A stretch of DNA of 64,000 nucleotides from Erysipelotrichaceae bacterium (lineage in GTDB: Bacteria; Bacillota_I; Bacilli_A; Erysipelotrichales; Coprobacillaceae), in assembly GCA_018365815.1 (NCBI GenBank), contig JAGZJH010000007.1, positions 12,220 through 76,219 on the forward strand. Direction: 5' to 3'. The notes under the pieces were generated by a model. It was not told the origin of the DNA, did not search any database, and was given only the letters and a program-made list of their open reading frames with translations. Made by a program: the position numbers and the translations under genes. This document shows, one piece after another, positions 42,721 to 50,164 of the stretch (its first letter is position 1; each line of letters starts with the position of its first letter).

Positions 42721-43650
42721 ATGAAATTTAAATATACGCTCGATGATAAACGCTATCATACATTTAACTATTATTTAAAAACAAAATATCAAACGAAAGT
42801 CGCTAAAATATCTTTAAATGCCAACTTTACTTGCCCTAATCGAGATGGAAAAGTATCAAGAGGGGGATGTTTATTTTGTAGCGACAGTGGTTCAGGTGAT
42901 TTTGCTGGTAACCCTAGTGATGATTTAAAAGTTCAATTTAAAAAAGTCAGTGAAATGATGTCTCATAAATGGCCTAATTGTAAATATATTGCTTACTTTC
43001 AAGCAAATAGTAATACATATGGACCGGTTGAGAAACTAAAAGCCACTTTTGAACCTTTTGTTAATCAAAAAAATATTGTGGGGATTGATATCGCCACTCG
43101 TCCAGATTGTTTGGATAACGATGTTATTGAATATTTAGCCAATTTAAATCAAAGAACAGATTTATGGGTTGAACTTGGTTTACAAACCATTCATGAAACA
43201 ACTGCAAAGTGGTTTAATCGTGGTTACTCATTAGAAGTATTTGAAGAAGCTTTAAAAAAATTACGTGCTAATAATATTAATGTATGTGTGCATATTATTA
43301 ATGGTTTACCAGTAGAAACTAAACAACAAATGCTTGAAACTGTAAAATACTTAGCCAAACAAGATATACAAGGCATCAAAATTCATATGCTTTATGCTTT
43401 AAAAAATTCACGTATTGCTCGTTATATGGAAGAGCATCATTTAGACTTTATGAGCCGTGAAGAATACATTGATTTAGTTGTATCACAAATTGAATATTTA
43501 CCAAGTCATATTGTGATTATGAGACTTACAGGTGATGGTAAACAAGATGAGTTATATGGACCGCTTTGGTCAATTAAAAAAGTAACTTTACTTAATGATA
43601 TTACAAAAAAGATGAAAGAACTTGATACTTATCAAGGAGTTAAAAGTTAA
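42721..43650 (+). CDS. ytqA: Radical SAM protein YtqA/YhcC (TIGR01212 family), probable MnmL
   Basis: About 309 residues with a radical SAM core. The cluster cysteines are in ANFTCPNRDGKVSRGGCLFC, the first followed by an extra-long spacer before C-x2-C, as in the YtqA/YhcC family; SGSGDFAG follows. As I recall, Bacillus YtqA (renamed MnmL) acts with YtqB (MnmM) in an alternative route to mnm5s2U at the tRNA wobble position; that role is inferred here. The start is uncertain: the first ATG (42703) overlaps a TATAAT box (42699-42704), so ATG 42715 or 42721 behind GGTGA is preferred. It is transcribed divergently from the ABC pair. Confidence 0.88.
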   Translation: MKFKYTLDDKRYHTFNYYLKTKYQTKVAKISLNANFTCPNRDGKVSRGGCLFCSDSGSGDFAGNPSDDLKVQFKKVSEMMSHKWPNCKYIAYFQANSNTYGPVEKLKATFEPFVNQKNIVGIDIATRPDCLDNDVIEYLANLNQRTDLWVELGLQTIHETTAKWFNRGYSLEVFEEALKKLRANNINVCVHIINGLPVETKQQMLETVKYLAKQDIQGIKIHMLYALKNSRIARYMEEHHLDFMSREEYIDLVVSQIEYLPSHIVIMRLTGDGKQDELYGPLWSIKKVTLLNDITKKMKELDTYQGVKS

Positions 43651-43655
43651 TTTAA

Positions 43656-43700
43656 AAAGAGATTTCAAAACTGTATAGTTTGTGAAATCTCTTTTTTTAA
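43656..43700 (+). terminator. ytqA terminator
   Basis: AAAGAGATTTCA (43656-43667) / TGAAATCTCTTT (43683-43694) followed by T residues. Confidence 0.8.
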
Positions 43701-43753
43701 TTCGTATCAAATCTACATTTGATTATCATTTCTTATTATAAAATATTAAATTG

Positions 43754-44275
43754 TTATTCTGTTTCAATTAAACCATATCCGCCATCATTACGTGCATATA
43801 CTACACTAACCATTTGACTTTCATTATCTAAATAAACAAAGAAACTATGCCCTAATAATTCCATTTGCATAATCGCTTCTTCTAAATCCATTGGTTTTGG
43901 ATGGATAGCTTTAGTTTTAACTAAAACATCTTCTTCTACTTGAACATCTTCAATAGATGCGATATTAAACGGTTTACTAGCATGACGTCTGCTTAATTTA
44001 GTTTTTTGTTTTCTGATTTGTCCCTCAATTTTTTCTAACACTTTATCAATTGCAGAATACAAATCATCATCGACATCTTCAGCTCTTAAAATTACATATT
44101 CCGTTGGAATAGTCACTTCTATTTTTTGCCCATAAGGATAAGTTCTAACCAAAACTTTTGCTTCCACATCATCGCTAATGATAAAATACTTATCAAGTTT
44201 GGCTAATTGTTTTACAATTTTACTTTCGATTGCTTCAGTAATTTCAATATTTTTTCCTCTTACAATTACTTTCAT
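43754..44275 (-). CDS. hpf: Long-form ribosome hibernation promoting factor
   Basis: 173 residues from the ATG at 44275, which follows GAAGGAGGG; the in-frame extension to 44311 covers that site and a TATAAT. The N-terminal ribosome-binding domain (1-100) has MKVIVRGKNIEITEAI and the basic helix QIRKQKTKLSRR. The C-terminal dimerisation domain (about 118-173) has KTKAIHPKPMDLEEAIMQMELLGHSFFVY. Long HPF dimers join two 70S ribosomes into inactive 100S particles in stationary phase or dormancy. It stands alone rather than next to secA as in Bacillus. Confidence 0.96.
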   Translation of the reverse strand: MKVIVRGKNIEITEAIESKIVKQLAKLDKYFIISDDVEAKVLVRTYPYGQKIEVTIPTEYVILRAEDVDDDLYSAIDKVLEKIEGQIRKQKTKLSRRHASKPFNIASIEDVQVEEDVLVKTKAIHPKPMDLEEAIMQMELLGHSFFVYLDNESQMVSVVYARNDGGYGLIETE

Positions 44276-44367
44276 AACAATCCCTCCTTCTATACTTTTA
44301 TTATACATCATATTTAAAAAAATTACATTAAAAATGATTAAAAAATGAAAACTCTTTCATATAAAAT

Positions 44368-44392
44368 AAACACCACTTTTAAACGTGGTGTT
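44368..44392 (-). terminator. metK terminator
   Basis: AACACCAC / GTGGTGTT stem with T-rich sequence on the minus-strand side. Confidence 0.7.
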
Positions 44393-44397
44393 ATTTT

Positions 44398-45543
44398 CTA
44401 TAAATATTTTTTTAATGTTTCAACTTTATCTAGTTTTTCCCATGGTAAATCTAAATCACCACGGCCAAAATGTCCATAAGCAGCAGTTTTAGCATAAATC
44501 GGACGTTTTAAATCAAGCATTTCAATAATTCCGTTTGGTGTTAAATTAAAGTTTTCTTTAATGGCTTGGAGTAAAACTTCTTGGCTAACTTTTCCGGTTC
44601 CAAATGTTTCAACAAAAATTGATGTTGGTTCTTGAACTCCAATAGCATAAGATAATTGAATTTCAGCTTTACTTGCAAGTTTTGCACCGACAATGTTTTT
44701 AGCAATATATCTAGCCATATAAGCCGCACTACGGTCTACTTTTGATGGATCTTTTCCAGAAAAAGCACCACCACCATGTCTTGCATAACCGCCATATGTA
44801 TCTACAATAATTTTTCTTCCAGTAAGTCCAGTATCCCCATGAGGTCCACCGATGACAAATCTTCCAGTTGGATTAATAATCACACGATAATCTGTATTCA
44901 TATTATATTTTGAAACGACATAATCCATGATTTGAGTTTTAACATAGTTTTTAAACTCTTGTTCACAATAATCTTCATCGTGTTGAATCGACATTAAAAT
45001 AGTATCAATTTTGGGTGATGAAGAGTTTGTATAATCAATAGTTACTTGTGATTTCATATCCGGACGAGCATTTTTAAACTCACCTGATTGTCTTTTTTCA
45101 GTCGCAACACGTACTAATTGATGGGCAATTGAAATGGCTAAAGGCATATATCCTTCTGTTTCGTCAGTGGCATAACCAAACATAATTCCTTGATCCCCTG
45201 CTCCACCAACATCACTATTTGTTCCTAAGGCAATATCTACTGATTGTGTATCTAATACAACTTTAATTTCACAAGTATCACCATTAATTCCAATATCTTC
45301 ATGTGTATAACCGATTTCTTTGATTTTTTCTCTGGCGACTGCTTCATAATCAACTTTTGCTAAAGTTGTAATTTCACCACCGATAATTACTAAATTAGTT
45401 GTTGCAAAACACTCGCAAGCAACTCTTGAATTTGGATCCTGTGCTAAACAGGCATCTAAAATTGCATCTGAAATTTGATCACATACTTTATCAGGATGAC
45501 CGATTGATACAGATTCAGATGTAAAAAGAATTTTTTCACTCAT
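44398..45543 (-). CDS. metK: S-adenosylmethionine synthetase
   Basis: Makes SAM from methionine and ATP. 381 residues with the three-domain fold: TSESVSIGHPDKVCDQISDAILD near the start (recognised by GHPDKVCDQISD), the flexible loop region GAGDQGIMFGYATDE, GPHGDTGLTGRKIIVDTYGG (GPHGDTGLTGRK) and the P-loop-like GGGAFSGKDPSKVDRS. All signature residues are present. The ATG follows AGGGGGAC. Expression is controlled by a SAM-I riboswitch immediately upstream, so excess product shuts transcription off. Confidence 0.98.
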   Translation of the reverse strand: MSEKILFTSESVSIGHPDKVCDQISDAILDACLAQDPNSRVACECFATTNLVIIGGEITTLAKVDYEAVAREKIKEIGYTHEDIGINGDTCEIKVVLDTQSVDIALGTNSDVGGAGDQGIMFGYATDETEGYMPLAISIAHQLVRVATEKRQSGEFKNARPDMKSQVTIDYTNSSSPKIDTILMSIQHDEDYCEQEFKNYVKTQIMDYVVSKYNMNTDYRVIINPTGRFVIGGPHGDTGLTGRKIIVDTYGGYARHGGGAFSGKDPSKVDRSAAYMARYIAKNIVGAKLASKAEIQLSYAIGVQEPTSIFVETFGTGKVSQEVLLQAIKENFNLTPNGIIEMLDLKRPIYAKTAAYGHFGRGDLDLPWEKLDKVETLKKYL

Positions 45544-45572
45544 TTTTTGTCCCCCTATTTTAATATTCTAAT

Positions 45573-45717
45573 AAAAAAAGCTTTCAAGAGGAAAGCTTTA
45601 TATCACTAAAGATTTTCCTCTTATTGTCCGAGTAAACTCGCTTGGGTAAAGGCACCTTCTTATTAAAGGGTTGCCACCACATCATCGATCCCAAATCTAG
45701 TGGTTCTAAATAAGAGC
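45573..45717 (-). ncRNA. SAM-I riboswitch with terminator upstream of metK
   Basis: Aptamer on the minus strand closed by CTCTTAT (complement of 45710-45716) / ATAAGAG (complement of 45618-45624), with the core sequences GGCAACC (45669-45675) and AAGGTGCC (45651-45658). The switch is readable: AAGAGGAAA (45614-45622) can pair with TTTCCTCTT (45586-45594) to form an antiterminator, or its 5' part is held in P1 when SAM binds. The terminator AAAGCTTTC (45577-45585) / GAAAGCTTT (45591-45599) plus T run can then form. Confidence 0.9.
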
Positions 45718-45722
45718 TTTTT

Positions 45723-45752
45723 ATTAAATTGTTGTTAAGTATTATTTTGAAA
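45723..45752 (-). promoter_or_regulatory. Possible weak proximal promoter of the metK riboswitch
   Basis: Minus-strand TTTCAA (45747-45752), 18 nt, TTTAAT (45723-45728), placed so that transcription would start at the base of P1. The -35 is poor, so read-through from the promoter at 45893-45921 is an alternative. Confidence 0.3.
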
Positions 45753-45831
45753 CTAGTTGTTCTATGAGTTCTTTTGGTAAATGAATACTTTCATATACAG
45801 CTATTAACTTTTCTAAATCACTTTGTTTCAT
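45742..45831 (-). CDS. 29-codon small gene between a strong promoter and the metK riboswitch
   Basis: ATG at 45831, 8 nt after a good GAGG site (TGAGGTGATATTC), TAA at 45742-45744. The product is 29 residues: it begins MKQSDLEKLIAVYESI and ends LPKELIEQLVSK. It is acidic/amphipathic, predicted as two helices broken at the single proline, with no signal peptide, cysteines or membrane segment. I recognise no family. A consensus promoter (45893-45921) lies about 60 nt upstream and the SAM-I riboswitch begins 25 nt downstream, so it is likely co-transcribed with the riboswitch and metK. It contains no methionine besides the start, so it is not an obvious Met-attenuator peptide. Confidence 0.6.
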   Translation of the reverse strand: MKQSDLEKLIAVYESIHLPKELIEQLVSK

Positions 45832-45892
45832 GAATATCACCTCAAATTATTTTGGCATAATTTGTAGAAATTATTCAAACTTAACGTATATG

Positions 45893-45921
45893 ATTATACA
45901 CAATCTCATTTATAAAATCAA
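45893..45921 (-). promoter_or_regulatory. Strong promoter of the 29-codon gene (and perhaps metK)
   Basis: Minus-strand TTGATT (45916-45921), 17 nt, TATAAT (45893-45898): the best sigma-A match in this part of the window. Confidence 0.75.
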
Positions 45922-45926
45922 GAAGA

Positions 45927-46340
45927 TTAAATATAGCGTTTAAATGTTGCGATTTCTTTTAATAAAAAATTTGAATAATCTTGAGCAATCAGGCATATAT
46001 TAGGATTACTTTTACTTTTTAATGCTTTATATTTTTGATTAAAACGTTGATTTCCTAATCTGGTTCCCTGAATTAACATATAAGCAATACTTGCATCACT
46101 GTTATCCTTTTTAACCTCTTTTTCAATTCCTTTTTTAACCATATAATGTGATAAAAAACTTTGTTTTGGATGTGCTTTTAAAGATTGTCGCATTTGTTTA
46201 AGTGATTGAATTTCTAAATCAATATCTTTTTTAATAAAATTATCTTTTTTCCTAAGACACTTTTTTAAATGTTTTAATGCGTACTCATTCATTTCAAGAC
46301 TTTGATATAAATAATATTCCAGTGGATCTTTTTTCGCCAT
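45927..46340 (-). CDS. Unrecognised 137-residue helical protein
   Basis: ATG at 46340 behind AAAGGAGTTAG. The sequence is rich in Lys, Leu, Tyr and Ser and predicted almost wholly helical, with an SLKQMRQSLKAHPKQSFLSHYMVKKG middle (SLKAHPKQSFLSHYMVKKG) and no signal peptide, membrane helix or metal-binding pattern. It has about 20% basic residues and may bind nucleic acid or a partner protein, but nothing in it names a family. It lies between the nfu-marR terminator and the promoter of the 29-codon gene, so it must have its own promoter in a very short gap (46341-46378) or rely on read-through. Confidence 0.65.
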   Translation of the reverse strand: MAKKDPLEYYLYQSLEMNEYALKHLKKCLRKKDNFIKKDIDLEIQSLKQMRQSLKAHPKQSFLSHYMVKKGIEKEVKKDNSDASIAYMLIQGTRLGNQRFNQKYKALKSKSNPNICLIAQDYSNFLLKEIATFKRYI

Positions 46341-46378
46341 AACTAACTCCTTTCAAGTTATTATGGATTAAAAATAAA

Positions 46379-46403
46379 AAAGTAGAAATAATTTTTCTAC
46401 TTT
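46379..46403 (-). terminator. Terminator of nfu-marR
   Basis: AAAGTAGAAA (46379-46388) / TTTCTACTTT (46394-46403) with a T-rich minus-strand 3' side. Confidence 0.75.
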
Positions 46404-46473
46404 AATAGTATATCACATATTTATAGCTACTTAATCCCATATTTATGTCATTTTTTTCTCAATTTTGTTTCAT

Positions 46474-46920
46474 TTATTTATAAGTATCTTTAATGTCATT
46501 TAATCGTTTAGAAATTTCTTTAATTGTATCATTTACCCACTCAACCATATCTGGTTCAATACAATCATAAATCACATCATCAATGGCTTCATGAATTTCT
46601 TGATGCAACACTAAAGCCTCTTGACCGCTTTTGGTTAATTTTAAAATTACAATACGATGATCTTCTTCATGACGTGAACGTTCAACTACCCCTTTAAGAA
46701 TCAACTTATTAATCGCTGTTGTTAAAGATCCGACAGTAATTAAAAGACGGTTAGCCACATTTGTCATTGTCGCTTCTTTTTCAAGCGCAATTGCTTCTAA
46801 TACGTGTAATTCAGAGATCGATAAAAAATCAAATTTCGTACATTTTAATTGCTGCGACTGTAAGTCATATGCAATATTTACACAATCTACTAATAAAGAA
46901 GTAATAGAATCCTTACTCAT
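46474..46920 (-). CDS. MarR-family regulator (FabT-like)
   Basis: 148 residues. Winged helix with FLSISELHVLEAI, TMTNVANRLLITVGSLTTAINKL (TVGSLTTAINKL as recognition helix) and the wing EEDHRIVILKLTKSG, plus dimerisation helices at both ends. Overall it resembles FabT, the streptococcal fatty-acid synthesis repressor, but the fab genes are not in this window, so the target is open. Its ATG overlaps the TAA of nfu by one base, showing translational coupling with an Fe-S protein gene; a link to Fe-S or redox state is a possibility. Confidence 0.88.
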   Translation of the reverse strand: MSKDSITSLLVDCVNIAYDLQSQQLKCTKFDFLSISELHVLEAIALEKEATMTNVANRLLITVGSLTTAINKLILKGVVERSRHEEDHRIVILKLTKSGQEALVLHQEIHEAIDDVIYDCIEPDMVEWVNDTIKEISKRLNDIKDTYK

Positions 46921-47147
46921 TAAATCGCAACAACTTCTACAACTCCCGGTACTTCTTCTACCAGAATTTGTTCAATTCCTTCTTTTAATGTTTCATCTAA
47001 CATTGAACACCCTGCACATGCACCTAACATATGAACATAAACAACGCCATCTTTAAATGCTTCAAATTGAACATCACCACCATCACGATTTAAATATGGA
47101 CGTAATTTATTAATGACTTCAATAATTTGACTTTCTATATTTTCCAT
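46920..47147 (-). CDS. NifU C-terminal-domain Fe-S scaffold (Nfu/YutI type)
   Basis: 75 residues comprising only the NifU C-terminal domain: LRPYLNRDGGDVQFEAF, then the C-x2-C cluster ligands in GACAGCSML, then a final strand VPGVVEVVAI. Free-standing Nfu proteins carry a [4Fe-4S] cluster between two subunits and pass it to apo-proteins. It is the first gene of a two-gene operon with a MarR regulator. The ATG follows AGAGGTG. The suf genes are not in the window. Confidence 0.93.
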   Translation of the reverse strand: MENIESQIIEVINKLRPYLNRDGGDVQFEAFKDGVVYVHMLGACAGCSMLDETLKEGIEQILVEEVPGVVEVVAI

Positions 47148-47184
47148 AAATACACCTCTAATCCTTTATTATTATTTTTAATCT

Positions 47185-47240
47185 TTCTTATATATTATAA
47201 CACAATTTTAGTGCATTTAAAGATTAATGTGCTATAATAA
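47185..47240. promoter_or_regulatory. Divergent promoter region nfu / cvfD
   Basis: Plus strand TATAAT at 47233-47238 (toward cvfD) and minus-strand TATAAT near 47193-47198 with TTTAAA 16 nt upstream (toward nfu). Neither has a strong -35. Confidence 0.4.
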
Positions 47241-47266
47241 TTAGTCGTAAGGAGCGTGTTTAATAA

Positions 47267-47626
47267 ATGGTGAAAATTGGGGAAATTGTCGAAGTGACAA
47301 TTACAGGAATTCAACCTTATGGCGCTTTTGCTTTATTGCCTGATTACTCTACTGGACTGATTCACATTTCTGAAATATCAGAAGGATTTGTAAAAAATGT
47401 AGAGAACTTTGTGCATAAGGGCGAAAAAATATCAGTTAAAATTATTGATATTGATCAAGAAACCCATCAAGCTAAATTGAGTCTAAAAGCGATTGATTAC
47501 CGCTCAAAGCGTCGTGATCGTCGCCATGGTTTTAGGCATCAAAAACAGCTGATTAAAGAAACCCCAAAAGGCTTTGAACCGCTAAGGCAAATGTTACCCA
47601 TTTGGATTGCTCAAGAAAATAAATAA
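47267..47626 (+). CDS. S1-domain RNA-binding protein (YugI/CvfD type)
   Basis: 119 residues: one S1 RNA-binding domain (1-75) with IGEIVEVTITGIQPYGAFALLPDYSTGLIHISEIS (recognised by GIQPYGAFALL and GLIHISEIS), VKIIDIDQETHQAKLSLKAI, then a basic tail (RSKRRDRRHGFRHQK). This is the architecture of Bacillus YugI (general stress protein 13) and streptococcal CvfD, ribosome-associated post-transcriptional regulators of stress and virulence. It lies 13 bp upstream of pgi, as yugI does in Bacillus, so they are probably co-transcribed. Confidence 0.9.
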   Translation: MVKIGEIVEVTITGIQPYGAFALLPDYSTGLIHISEISEGFVKNVENFVHKGEKISVKIIDIDQETHQAKLSLKAIDYRSKRRDRRHGFRHQKQLIKETPKGFEPLRQMLPIWIAQENK

Positions 47627-47639
47627 CGGAGGAATATGT

Positions 47640-48920
47640 ATGATCAAATTAGATTTAACAAATGCAAAACTTGAAGAAGACATTTTAAGTTATTCAGATA
47701 CTGTCAAAGAACTTCATGATATGATTCATCAAAAAAATGGTAAAGGAAATGATTTTTTAGGTTGGTTAGATTGGCCAGTAAATTATGACCGTGATGAAGT
47801 TCAAAGAATTAAAGTAAAAAGTCAAGAAATCATCGAAAAAGTGGATGTATTATTAGTTTGTGGAATTGGAGGTTCTTATTTAGGTGCCAGAGCTGCAATT
47901 GAAGCAATTAACGGATTATATCCAACTAATAAAGTAGAAATTATTTATGTTGGAAATACATTCTCATCTAATTATATCAGTCAAGTTGTAAATTATATTG
48001 AAAATAAAGAATTTGCAATTAACTGTATTTCTAAATCTGGTACAACAACTGAAACTTCTATAGCATTTAGAATTTTCAAAGAATTAGCAGAAAAAAGATA
48101 TGGTAAAGAAGAAGCAAGAAAACGCATTATTGCTACAACTGATAAAGAAAAAGGTGCATTAAAAACATTAGCTAATAATGAAGGATATGAAACATATACA
48201 ATTCCTGATGATATTGGGGGACGCTATTCTGTATTAACTGCAGTTGGTTTATTCCCAATTGCTGTAGCTGGAATTGATATTGAAAAAATGTTAGAAGGGG
48301 CTGCAAAAGCAAGAGCTGACTTTGATAATAACGATTTAGCAACAAATGATTGTTATAAATACGGTGTTGCCAGACAAATGTTAAATAAAGCTGGATACCC
48401 AGCAGAAATGTTTGTAACTTATGAATTACAATATGCAATGCTTGCTGAATGGTGGAAACAATTATTTGGAGAATCAGAAGGTAAAGAAAATAAAGGTATT
48501 TTACCAACTTCAGCAACATTCTCAACTGATTTACATTCACTTGGACAATTTATTCAAGAAGGAAGCAAAGTTGTTTATGAAACAGTCTTACAAGTTGAAA
48601 ACCCAATTGCTGATGTCACTATTCCTAGCGATGAAGATAATTTAGACAACTTAAATTACTTAGCGGGAAAAACTGTTGACTTTGTAAATAAAAAAGCAGC
48701 AGAAGGTACAATTGATGCCCATGCAAATACTGGAAATGTGCCTAATATTGTCATTACATTAGATAAAATGGACGCTTATTCATTTGGATACTTAGTTTAT
48801 TTCTTTGAAAAAGCTTGTGCATTATCTGTTTATTTATTAGGAGTTAATCCATTTAACCAACCAGGTGTTGAAGTTTATAAGAAAAATATGTTTAAATTGC
48901 TTGGAAAACCAGGGGCTTAA
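47640..48920 (+). CDS. pgi: Glucose-6-phosphate isomerase
   Basis: Interconverts glucose 6-phosphate and fructose 6-phosphate. 426 residues from the ATG at 47640, 7 nt after CGGAGGA; an in-frame extension to 47607 overlaps cvfD. The two SIS subdomains show the PGI signatures LLVCGIGGSYLGARAAIEA near 72 (recognised by GIGGSYLGA), NCISKSGTTTETSIAFR, the catalytic Glu region FGESEGKENKG near 285, and QPGVEVYKKNMFKLLGKPG at the end. The length is that of the Bacillota form. Two terminators follow. Confidence 0.97.
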   Translation: MIKLDLTNAKLEEDILSYSDTVKELHDMIHQKNGKGNDFLGWLDWPVNYDRDEVQRIKVKSQEIIEKVDVLLVCGIGGSYLGARAAIEAINGLYPTNKVEIIYVGNTFSSNYISQVVNYIENKEFAINCISKSGTTTETSIAFRIFKELAEKRYGKEEARKRIIATTDKEKGALKTLANNEGYETYTIPDDIGGRYSVLTAVGLFPIAVAGIDIEKMLEGAAKARADFDNNDLATNDCYKYGVARQMLNKAGYPAEMFVTYELQYAMLAEWWKQLFGESEGKENKGILPTSATFSTDLHSLGQFIQEGSKVVYETVLQVENPIADVTIPSDEDNLDNLNYLAGKTVDFVNKKAAEGTIDAHANTGNVPNIVITLDKMDAYSFGYLVYFFEKACALSVYLLGVNPFNQPGVEVYKKNMFKLLGKPGA

Positions 48921-48930
48921 TATTACTTAT

Positions 48931-48967
48931 AAAGATTTAGTGTAGTTCTACATTAAATCTTTTTTTA
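48931..48967 (+). terminator. pgi terminator 1
   Basis: AAAGATTTA ... TAAATCTTT with an inner TGTAG/CTACA stem and a T run. Confidence 0.8.
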
Positions 48968-48994
48968 TACAAATTAAGATTTCATACACTTTAT

Positions 48995-49027
48995 GACTAA
49001 AATATATCAATATTTTAGTCTTTTTTT
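48995..49027 (+). terminator. pgi terminator 2
   Basis: GACTAAAATAT (48995-49005) / ATATTTTAGTC (49010-49020) followed by TTTTTTT; a tandem back-up about 30 bp after the first. Confidence 0.75.
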
Positions 49028-49040
49028 ACATTATAAACAT

Positions 49041-49074
49041 ATAAAAAAGTTAGTTTAAAATTCTAAACTAACTT
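49041..49074 (-). terminator. Fucosidase gene terminator
   Basis: AAGTTAGTTTA (49047-49057) / TAAACTAACTT (49064-49074) with TTTTTT on the minus-strand side. Confidence 0.75.
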
Positions 49075-49081
49075 CATCTTA

Positions 49082-50098
49082 CTAACCATTTTTTTCTAAC
49101 TCACGTAATTCATTTAAAGCTGCATAAGAAGCCATTGGAATACGTCCTAAACCATCTAAACCGATATTTAATAAATAATTAATTCCTAAATGATTTAAAT
49201 GTTTTTTAATTTCATACAACATTTGTCCCGTTTTAAAATCATGGTCATGATATGAAAATCCCCAACTGTTATTCATTGTTGCAGCAGTTTCATATAATCC
49301 ATTTGGTGAAGGTTTTAATCCATCAACACTGTTATAATCCACTTCACTAGAAATTTCTAATGAATTTGGAATTTCGTTATCACCTAAAGAAACATAATCA
49401 TATTTCCCATTTCCTAAACGAGAATTAATTAAACAATCAGGTTGTAAACGTTTTACGGTTTCATAAATTTTTTGGCTTTGTTCATGAGTTAAAGTCATTG
49501 GCATATCAAACCATGCCGTTGCAATTTCACCGTAATTTGTCATAATTTCTTCAATTTGAGGTAAAATCTTGTTTTCAAAACAAACATTAAAATCCTTTTC
49601 ACCTTTAAAATCCCAACTATTATCCCAAGTTGTTCCGGCAGTTTCGATATGGTTTGATAAATAACCTCCCCCATGTCTTTCATGCCAATCTAAATCTTGT
49701 GAATAATAAATTCCAAATTTCAATCCAAATTCTTTACAAGCATCAGCTAATTCCTTTACCACATCACGTTTAAAAGGTGTTTTGTCATAAACATTGTATG
49801 TATCTACTTTAGAGTGGTACATAGCAAAACCATCATGATGTTTTGTTGTCACCACTAAATATGTCATTCCACAAGTTTTTGCAAATTTAACAATCTCTTT
49901 AGCGTCAAAATAAACCGGATTAAATGCCTCAGCTAATTTTTCATATTCACTGTTTGGAATTTGAAATTTTGATTGAATCCACTCTGCATAAGCACTTGAA
50001 CGCTGACCTTTATATTCACCAGCAAGTAATGAATATAATCCCCAATGGATCATCATTCCAAATTTAGCGTCCTTAAACCATTCAACATTTTTATTCAT
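49082..50098 (-). CDS. Alpha-L-fucosidase (GH29), cytosolic
   Basis: 338 residues forming only the GH29 TIM barrel: WFKDAKFGMMIHWGLYSL near the start, TTKHHDGFAMYHSK near 84-97, GIYYSQDLDWHE near 129, and the nucleophile Asp198 in ATAWFDMP. The C-terminal beta-sandwich of larger fucosidases is missing and there is no signal peptide, so the enzyme acts inside the cell, presumably on short imported fucosylated oligosaccharides or glycosides. It is monocistronic; no fucose pathway or transporter gene is adjacent. It suits a gut bacterium meeting mucin or milk glycans. Confidence 0.92.
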   Translation of the reverse strand: MNKNVEWFKDAKFGMMIHWGLYSLLAGEYKGQRSSAYAEWIQSKFQIPNSEYEKLAEAFNPVYFDAKEIVKFAKTCGMTYLVVTTKHHDGFAMYHSKVDTYNVYDKTPFKRDVVKELADACKEFGLKFGIYYSQDLDWHERHGGGYLSNHIETAGTTWDNSWDFKGEKDFNVCFENKILPQIEEIMTNYGEIATAWFDMPMTLTHEQSQKIYETVKRLQPDCLINSRLGNGKYDYVSLGDNEIPNSLEISSEVDYNSVDGLKPSPNGLYETAATMNNSWGFSYHDHDFKTGQMLYEIKKHLNHLGINYLLNIGLDGLGRIPMASYAALNELRELEKNG

Positions 50099-50164
50099 CT
50101 ATTTGTCCTCCCGTAGCCTAAAAAGGGCTTACATCGCTATATAATAACTGATTAAAATAAGAAG

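Noticed and set aside
45742..45831. 29-codon gene as a methionine attenuator leader peptide
   Set aside because: It has no Met codons beyond the start; control of metK is explained by the SAM-I riboswitch.
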